Assembly (NCBI GenBank): GCA_012729875.1
Contig: JAAYCC010000165.1
Span: 1-11,552, forward strand
Reading direction: 5' to 3'
DNA length: 11,552 nucleotides
Source of the DNA: Clostridiales bacterium
GTDB taxonomy: Bacteria > Bacillota > Clostridia > Oscillospirales > Oscillospiraceae
Part shown: in pieces, positions 7,172 to 11,552 of the stretch
How the letters are laid out: every line of letters starts with the position of its first letter
Numbering within the stretch: position 1 is the stretch's first letter
Made by a program: the position numbers and the translations under genes
The notes under the pieces: model-generated
Database searches by the model: none
The model's input: the letters and a program-made list of their open reading frames with translations, nothing else
Told to the model about the DNA's origin: nothing

Positions 7172-7198
7172 TAAGCGGAGGCCAAAAGTCTCCGCTTA
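7172..7198 (-). other. Second hairpin just after the small Cys-tailed gene
   Basis: TAAGCGGAG (7172-7180) pairs perfectly with CTCCGCTTA (7190-7198) around a 9-base loop, 19 bases past the stop codon at 7218. It lacks a good U-tract on the - strand, so it is more likely a 3'-end stabiliser or part of a two-hairpin terminator than the main stop. Confidence 0.5.
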
Positions 7199-7217
7199 TA
7201 CAGCTTTTGACCGAGAC

Positions 7218-7658
7218 TCAGTTGCAGCCGCAGTCGCAGCCGTCTTCAGGCTTCTCATCAGGCTTTACAAAGTCCGATTCGTTTGCGGTTGGCTCGTCAA
7301 CACTGACCTCGGTGAACTCGACTTCAATGCTTCCGTCGTCCTTGCTGATCCCGACCTTTATGTTGTCGATCTCGGTCTGGATAGCCTCGACTCTCTCGCT
7401 GGCGGAAGTTATCTCTTCACACAACTGGATAAAGTAATCCTCAGGGCTGTTCTTATGGGTCTCGTAGTAAATTTTACCGATCTCGGTATATGCTTTTTCA
7501 ATAGTGTCCTTAGCGCCTTTCAATTCGAAATTCAGCTTTGTGATACGTGAGACATCCTTAGCCTTATCGGTAGCCTTATCCGCAAGGTTGCGTGTTTTCT
7601 CGGCTGCAACGCCGAGAGCGGAGAATACCGTGCCTTTGATTTCATTAAATTTTGCCAT
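7218..7658 (-). CDS. Small protein with coiled-coil-like middle, acidic tail and CDCGC end; function unknown
   Basis: A 146-residue protein with no enzyme motif that I recognise. The N-terminus (MAKFNEIKGTVFSALGVAAEKTRNLADKA) is amphipathic and Ala/Lys-rich. Residues about 43-103 are predicted by eye to be helical or coiled-coil, with an aromatic patch IGKIYYETHKN at 60-70. Residues 104-140 are acidic (many Asp/Glu), and the end is DGCDCGCN with Cys at 141, 143 and 145, possibly a metal or thiol site. No signal peptide or membrane segment is seen. A strong AGGAGG (- strand, 7672-7667) lies 8 bases before the ATG. Similar small proteins of the 'MADFKEKL...AKDLAKTAK...AYAEIGKLYFE' kind occur in clostridia from memory, without a known job. 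It follows lgt by 64 bases in the same direction and could share its transcript. That it is a real gene is well supported. Confidence 0.85.
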   Translation of the reverse strand: MAKFNEIKGTVFSALGVAAEKTRNLADKATDKAKDVSRITKLNFELKGAKDTIEKAYTEIGKIYYETHKNSPEDYFIQLCEEITSASERVEAIQTEIDNIKVGISKDDGSIEVEFTEVSVDEPTANESDFVKPDEKPEDGCDCGCN

Positions 7659-7722
7659 TTTATGTTCCTCCTGTAAATAATATTGTGTTTATGTAAAAAT
7701 AAATTGTATCTGCTTATAGAAA

Positions 7723-8616
7723 CTACTCTACGTCGTCGTCGGTCTTTTCCGCCTCTTCTTTCTGACGGGCTTTTACCTGATTGACAAAGAGCTGTGATCT
7801 GTCGCGTTTGCGGGAGCCGTTTACGGCGAGATAGATTATTGAGCCGAGAACACACAGACCGCCGACCAGTTGAGATACGCGTATGCCGGTGCTGAACAGA
7901 TACAGGCTGTCGGTGCGCAGACCCTCGATCATAAAGCGGGCCATACCGTACCATCCTATGTACATAGCGAAAACCTGACCGTCGTATTTGCGTTTACCCT
8001 TTTTGAGAAATATCCAGATGAGCAGGAGTCCCAGAGCATTCCAGAGCGACTCATAGAGGAAGGTGGGATGCACAAAAACAGAGGTTCCGTCCGCTGTTGT
8101 GAGGCCCATTCGGCAGAATACGTCGGTCTCAACGCCGAAGGCCTCTCTGTTTATGAAGTTGCCCCAGCGGCCAACGGATTGACCGATGAGCAGACCGGGT
8201 GCCGCAAAGTCCAGAAGCGCGCCGATTTTTATATTCCGGCGTTTGCAGAAGACGGAAATCGTTATTATTGTGGCGATAAGCGCGCCGTAAAATCCGAGAC
8301 CGCCGTTCCAGATTTTAAAGACATCCCAGAAATTATCGCGGTATAGGTCAAAGTAGAAAATTACATAGTAGATGCGTGCGCCTATGATGGAGAGTGGAAC
8401 GTCCCAGATGAGCAGATCAATGATAGTGTCGAACTTTATGCCGAAACGCTCACTATTCTTGGAGCCGTACCATACCGCGAGCAGGAAGCCCATGGCAATA
8501 ATCACGCCGTACCAGTGGATTGTCAGACCAAAGACATCAAAGGAGGGGGGGGCGGTGACCTTGAAGCCGTCTCCCAGCATTGGGAATGTAATGGTTGCAT
8601 TGGGAATACTTGTCAT
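7723..8616 (-). CDS. lgt: Prolipoprotein diacylglyceryl transferase
   Basis: Membrane enzyme that moves diacylglyceryl from phosphatidylglycerol to the lipobox cysteine of prolipoproteins, the first step of lipoprotein maturation. The 297-residue product has about seven hydrophobic segments and the Lgt signature GRWGNFINREAFG at 149-161, with Arg150, Asn153 and Glu158. HPTFLYES at 183-190 and EGLRTDSLY at 231-239 complete the conserved core; Tyr36 lies in IHWYG. At the place of E. coli His103 ('SFHGG') this protein has Tyr110 (GLGFYGAL), a change that I believe is common in clostridial Lgt. A charged tail (268-297) follows the last helix. On the - strand AAAGGAAA precedes the ATG by about 10 bases. 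It begins 24 bases after the ymfH stop. A run of eight C codes for part of residues 22-25. Confidence 0.95.
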   Translation of the reverse strand: MTSIPNATITFPMLGDGFKVTAPPSFDVFGLTIHWYGVIIAMGFLLAVWYGSKNSERFGIKFDTIIDLLIWDVPLSIIGARIYYVIFYFDLYRDNFWDVFKIWNGGLGFYGALIATIITISVFCKRRNIKIGALLDFAAPGLLIGQSVGRWGNFINREAFGVETDVFCRMGLTTADGTSVFVHPTFLYESLWNALGLLLIWIFLKKGKRKYDGQVFAMYIGWYGMARFMIEGLRTDSLYLFSTGIRVSQLVGGLCVLGSIIYLAVNGSRKRDRSQLFVNQVKARQKEEAEKTDDDVE

Positions 8617-8640
8617 GGTGAGTGTTTCCTTTCAGGGCAC

Positions 8641-9912
8641 TTATTTTTTTGGCTCTATAACAGAGAGAGCCAGCTTTTCCGGGACGATGTTGTCGAAAAC
8701 AAAGGCCTGGACATCCTGTACCGTTATGCCCTCGATAATCTCAAAGGCGTCCAGCGGACAGAAATCAGCGAATGCGCCCTCTATCAGCGCCTGTGCAAGA
8801 GTGGAGAAGGAGCCGGTATTGCGAAGCATATCGCCAAAATATGATTTTTTTGAGTTGATAAAGAGGTCCCTGTCGAGACCGTCCGCTGTGACCCGTCGCA
8901 GCTCGGATATTATCTCATCCATGGCGGCGCCGACATCCCGGCTTTCCCCGCCTGCAAGAAGCATTGCCGTACCTGCGGTGTAGTCAAGCTCGTAATCAAG
9001 GCTGCCGTTGAGCAGACCGTCTGAATAGAGGCGGTTGAATACGGGGGAGGAGGGGCCCAGCAGCATAGCGAGGGATATCTCGCCGATGATGGACTGCCTG
9101 AGACGGGCAATACCGTCCCTCTCGGGCCTGATGCGTGCGCCGAACATAAACTGGGGGGCGGAGACCTCCATCTCGGCGCTGATCTTCGCCTGATGGGGTA
9201 TTGCCGCTTCAGGAGCGCCGTAGTCGCGCTCCGGCACCTCGCCAGGCTCTTTGGGCAGAATTTCCTGAGCCATGGCTATTACCCTTTGGGGGTCTGCGTT
9301 GCCGACGACGGCGAGAGTCATGTTGGAGGGGTTGTAGAACATCTCGTGGCAGTGGTAGAGGGTCTTGTCGGTGATCTCCGCTATGCTCTCAATGGAGCCG
9401 GCTACGGAGTCGCGGACAGGGTTGTACTCGTACAGACAGCGCAGTAAATTGTTGTATATAACAAAGCCGGGGTTGTCCTCGACCATGCAAATTTCCTGAC
9501 CTATGATGCCCTGTTCCTTCTGGACGCTCTCAGCCGTGAAGTACGGGGTCGATACAAAGCTGAGCAGGACGCGCAGATTGTCCTCAAACCTCTCCGTACA
9601 CTCGAAGTGGTAGGCGGTCATGCCGGAGCTTGTAAAAGCGTTGGGCGACGCTCCGTTGGCGGAAAGCACGGAGAGGGCGTTGCCATACGGCATATCGAAC
9701 ATCTTGTGCTCAAGGAAGTGGGCTACCCCGGCAGGTGTGTCTATCCAGCTTCCACCGAGCTTAAAGCGTCTGTCGGCGCCGCCGTAGTCTGTGGCAAACA
9801 TGGCAAAGCTCTTGGTGAATGCCGGCCGGGGAACGATATTTATGGTCAGACCGTTGGAAAGCGTTTCAGTGATGAGAGTCTCGCTGATATTGTCGTAGCG
9901 TCTTTCTTTCAT
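8641..9912 (-). CDS. ymfH: M16-family zinc peptidase homologue YmfH (also listed as YfmH)
   Basis: A 423-residue M16 (pitrilysin/insulinase clan) protein. The inverted zinc motif HFLEH sits at 65-69 with Glu68 as the likely catalytic base; KEQGIIGQE at 132-140 holds the usual glutamate pair seven residues apart (Glu133, Glu140), Glu140 being the likely third zinc ligand. YEYNPVRDSVAGS at 161-173 and FYNPSNMTLAVVGN at 192-205 are typical of the N-terminal half; the C-terminal half carries the partner fold (FNRLYSDGLLNGS). In Bacillus subtilis ymfF and ymfH were linked genetically to 5-aminopentanol modification of elongation factor P; the biochemical role is unclear. The start at 9912 shares one base with the ymfF stop (TGATG) and follows an AGGGGG site, so the pair is translationally coupled. 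A longer frame to 9963 runs inside ymfF and is not preferred. No signal peptide is seen, so it is probably cytoplasmic. Confidence 0.88.
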   Translation of the reverse strand: MKERRYDNISETLITETLSNGLTINIVPRPAFTKSFAMFATDYGGADRRFKLGGSWIDTPAGVAHFLEHKMFDMPYGNALSVLSANGASPNAFTSSGMTAYHFECTERFEDNLRVLLSFVSTPYFTAESVQKEQGIIGQEICMVEDNPGFVIYNNLLRCLYEYNPVRDSVAGSIESIAEITDKTLYHCHEMFYNPSNMTLAVVGNADPQRVIAMAQEILPKEPGEVPERDYGAPEAAIPHQAKISAEMEVSAPQFMFGARIRPERDGIARLRQSIIGEISLAMLLGPSSPVFNRLYSDGLLNGSLDYELDYTAGTAMLLAGGESRDVGAAMDEIISELRRVTADGLDRDLFINSKKSYFGDMLRNTGSFSTLAQALIEGAFADFCPLDAFEIIEGITVQDVQAFVFDNIVPEKLALSVIEPKK

Positions 9913-11204
9913 CAGTCGGCATCCCCCTTTCTGATTCCGCGCAGGAAATATACAGCGTCGCACTCGACTCCCGCTGCGGTGGAGACGACCTCTTCTTTTC
10001 GGACGTCTTCAACAAGTGCGGCGAGCTCGGAGGGCGAGCACTCCGGACCGATAAGCGCCTGATTGAGATAGAAGTCCTCCAGCGCGCCCAGACTGTCCTC
10101 CGTGGAGCGGTATGCTCCCGCAACGGCGCGTTTGGCGGCCTTTAGCTCCTCGTCTGTGACGCTGCCGTTTTTGACAGCCTCAAGCTGGGCGAAGATCTCT
10201 GAGAGAGCCGCGTCGTATTTGTCAAATTCGATGCCCGACGAGACTGCCAATATGCCCTTGTGCATATCGACGATTGAACTGGCGAAATATGCCAGAGACA
10301 GCTTCTCGCGTACGTTCATAAAGAGCTTGGAGGTCACACATCCGCCGTAGACCGCATTGAAAACCTTGATTGCGGCGGTATCGGGGTCCTCCATGCAGTC
10401 GCCGAGACGAAATCCTATGGAGAGCTTGCCCTGGGTGACATCCATCTCGTCCTCAAAGTAGCGGGGTTTTTCCTCAAGGGAGTTCATGCGTATTTCCGTG
10501 CCGATGTCCGGCTCCTCGCTGTTTCTTGGAAGTGCAGCGAGGGCGTTTTCCAGAGCCGCTTTGACGCGGGCGGGTTCTGCACTGCCGCAGTAGAATATCT
10601 CAATGGGAGAGGAGGCCAGAAGCTCGCTGTAGTGTCGCGTTAGCCCCTGAGAGGTGATGCTTTCAACATCGGTCTCCGTGCCGAGCTTGTAGACGGAGTA
10701 GTTCTCCATGGAGCACATAAGCTCCGCTAGTCTCTGCATGGAGTATGCACGCTTGTCGTTTATGCTCCCTCGGATTCTCTCTAGGAGCTTTTCCTTTTCG
10801 CTCTCAACATATTCTTTCCTCAGCAGGCCGCCCTGGGTGCTGGGCATGAGGAGCATTTCGCCTAAGAGATAAGAGACGTCCTCAAGGTTGCTACTCTGTT
10901 CGGGGATGAACGCATCGTCCGGAAAATCGGAGGTAAAGCCGATGACCTGTATCTCGCCTTTTTTGCGTACGGTGGGGCTTATGCGCGCACCGTAGAGGGA
11001 GTCCAGCTTAGCGGAAATCGTCGCCATGTCCGGCAGGGTGGCGGTACCGCGTTTGAGAACGCAGGGGATGGCGGCGTTCATGGAAGCTGTTTGACGGCAC
11101 AAGGGCGTGAGCAGATTGACGCTCAGACAGCCCGTTTTGAACTTTCCGGTGGTGATGCAGGTCAACAAAACATTGGGCATTAAAATTTCGGTAGTCGCTT
11201 TCAA
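9912..11204 (-). CDS. ymfF: M16-like non-catalytic partner YmfF (also listed as YfmF)
   Basis: A 430-residue M16-fold protein without HxxEH. In the place of the zinc helix it has VLKRGTATLPDMATISAKLD (49-68) followed by SLYGAR, the known form of the inactive YmfF half. The KFKTG near residues 21-25, and REKLSLAYFASS at 299-310 in the C-terminal half (the M16 Arg/Tyr substrate-binding block), support the call. It probably pairs with YmfH as a heterodimer, one subunit carrying the metal site and the other binding substrate; this is inferred from the M16B family. I chose a TTG start at 11204 because GGAGG (- strand, 11216-11212) lies 7 bases before it; the GTG at 11222 would place that ribosome site inside the gene. 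An ATG at 11180 has no site. It is first in the leftward operon. Confidence 0.85.
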   Translation of the reverse strand: MKATTEILMPNVLLTCITTGKFKTGCLSVNLLTPLCRQTASMNAAIPCVLKRGTATLPDMATISAKLDSLYGARISPTVRKKGEIQVIGFTSDFPDDAFIPEQSSNLEDVSYLLGEMLLMPSTQGGLLRKEYVESEKEKLLERIRGSINDKRAYSMQRLAELMCSMENYSVYKLGTETDVESITSQGLTRHYSELLASSPIEIFYCGSAEPARVKAALENALAALPRNSEEPDIGTEIRMNSLEEKPRYFEDEMDVTQGKLSIGFRLGDCMEDPDTAAIKVFNAVYGGCVTSKLFMNVREKLSLAYFASSIVDMHKGILAVSSGIEFDKYDAALSEIFAQLEAVKNGSVTDEELKAAKRAVAGAYRSTEDSLGALEDFYLNQALIGPECSPSELAALVEDVRKEEVVSTAAGVECDAVYFLRGIRKGDAD

Positions 11205-11211
11205 AACAATG

Positions 11212-11216
11212 CCTCC
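11212..11216 (-). promoter_or_regulatory. Ribosome binding site that selects a TTG start for ymfF
   Basis: GGAGG on the - strand, with a 7-base spacer to TTG at 11204-11202. It is the only good Shine-Dalgarno near the 5' end of this gene and argues against the upstream GTG (11222) and the downstream ATG (11180). Confidence 0.65.
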
Positions 11217-11239
11217 GTTCACAAACTTTTACATTCTCT

Positions 11240-11268
11240 ATAATACCACATGACCATGCATTTGAAAA
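11240..11268 (-). promoter_or_regulatory. Promoter of the ymfF-ymfH-lgt operon
   Basis: On the - strand, -35 TTTTCA (11268-11263), a 17-base spacer and -10 TATTAT (11245-11240), with the extended -10 TG at 11248-11247. The -10 box matches five of six consensus bases, the -35 four of six. It lies about 35 bases before the chosen start codon of ymfF, giving a short leader that contains the GGAGG site. It looks like a housekeeping (sigma-A) promoter. Confidence 0.65.
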
Positions 11269-11279
11269 CGAATATTTTG

Positions 11280-11552
11280 TTAATTTTCGGCAGAGCTGTC
11301 GTTTTCGGCTTGAGCCATGGGAGTGTCGTTCGGAGAGAGCATCATATCGAGAGGTTCTGTACCGTTTTCAGGGTTGAACGTCACGTGGCAGCCGCCCCAG
11401 TCCGAGGGCAGCTTCGGTTCGACAAAGAGCTTGCCCCCGCGCATTTTGAGACCGAGAAGTTCCTCCGTTACAACACGGAACAGCCAGGCGGCCGAGCCGG
11501 TGTACCATGACCAGCCTGCGTGCCCCATGCAGTCGTTATTCGCATAGATGTC
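11280..11552 (-). CDS. GH94-type phosphorylase or cyclic beta-1,2-glucan synthase-like protein, C-terminal fragment
   Basis: The frame is open from the right window edge to a TAA at 11282-11280 and gives 90 residues; the start lies outside the window. It begins DIYANNDCMGHAGWSWYTGS, continuing AAWLFR, the well-known end of GH94 catalytic domains (cellobiose and related phosphorylases, and the phosphorylase-like domain of cyclic beta-1,2-glucan synthases). It then has EELLGLKMRGGKLFVEP and LPSDW, and a polar tail ending SSAEN. The internal ATG at 11528 is a conserved-core methionine and not a start. The fragment cannot separate a free phosphorylase (about 800 residues) from a giant glucan synthase; the VVTEELLGL(K/R)..G..L wording leans to the synthase or oligoglucan phosphorylase side. 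It is transcribed towards ymfF, with 75 bases between them and no clear terminator. Confidence 0.8.
   Translation of the reverse strand, partial: DIYANNDCMGHAGWSWYTGSAAWLFRVVTEELLGLKMRGGKLFVEPKLPSDWGGCHVTFNPENGTEPLDMMLSPNDTPMAQAENDSSAEN

Noticed and set aside
7020..7550. Open frame of 176 codons on the + strand
   Set aside because: It runs through both terminators and antisense to the small Cys-tailed gene; its residues have no recognisable pattern, while the - strand frame has a strong ribosome site.
7659..7722. Separate promoter for the small Cys-tailed gene
   Set aside because: The AT-rich gap has -10-like words on the - strand (TACAAT, TATTAT) but none with an acceptable -35 at 16-18 bases, so I left it uncalled.
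9912..9963. Longer ymfH start at 9963
   Set aside because: It would place 17 more residues inside ymfF; the ATG at 9912 has its own ribosome site, a coupled TGATG junction and the usual family N-terminus.
1..11552. CRISPR array, insertion sequence, prophage part, tRNA or rRNA
   Set aside because: I saw no regularly spaced repeats, transposase-like protein, terminal inverted repeats or recognisable RNA gene.

Overview
The window looks like chromosome from an anaerobic Gram-positive of the class Clostridia, possibly an Oscillospiraceae-type gut bacterium. The reasons are strong GGAGG-type ribosome binding sites, the lgt and ymfF/ymfH gene set, and a catabolic agmatine deiminase operon close to the enterococcal and clostridial types. 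The organism is inferred from gene content and protein style only; no rRNA or other marker is present.

Left part, + strand (1-7080): the window opens in the last 61 codons of a SIS-domain regulator of the RpiR type, followed by a strong hairpin. After a non-coding leader of about 290 bases comes a complete agmatine deiminase (ADI) operon: aguA (agmatine deiminase), a long NhaC-family secondary transporter, ptcA (putrescine carbamoyltransferase), arcC (carbamate kinase) and an APC-family exchanger of the AguD type. It ends at a GC-rich terminator (7037-7070). Together these genes would import agmatine, hydrolyse it to N-carbamoylputrescine plus ammonia, split that with phosphate into putrescine and carbamoyl phosphate, and make ATP plus ammonia and CO2 from the carbamoyl phosphate, while exporting putrescine. 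The yield is one ATP per agmatine plus alkalinisation. The NhaC-family gene between aguA and ptcA and the RpiR-type regulator are the non-standard parts of this cluster.

Right part, - strand (7122-11268): a separate operon reads leftwards from an extended -10 promoter at 11240-11268. It holds ymfF (M16-like protein without the zinc motif), ymfH (M16 protein with HFLEH, overlapping ymfF by one base), lgt (prolipoprotein diacylglyceryl transferase), and a small protein of unknown function with a coiled-coil-like middle, an acidic tail and a CDCGC end. It meets the agu operon head-on; the 230-base gap (6988-7217) contains three hairpins that separate the two transcripts.

Right edge (11280-11552, - strand): the C-terminal 90 residues of a GH94-type carbohydrate phosphorylase or cyclic beta-1,2-glucan synthase-like protein, cut by the window end.

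I see no mobile element, CRISPR array, tRNA or rRNA. Most of the window is recognisable metabolism and housekeeping. The parts most worth a second look are the transporter pair and regulator of the agu operon, and the small Cys-tailed protein.
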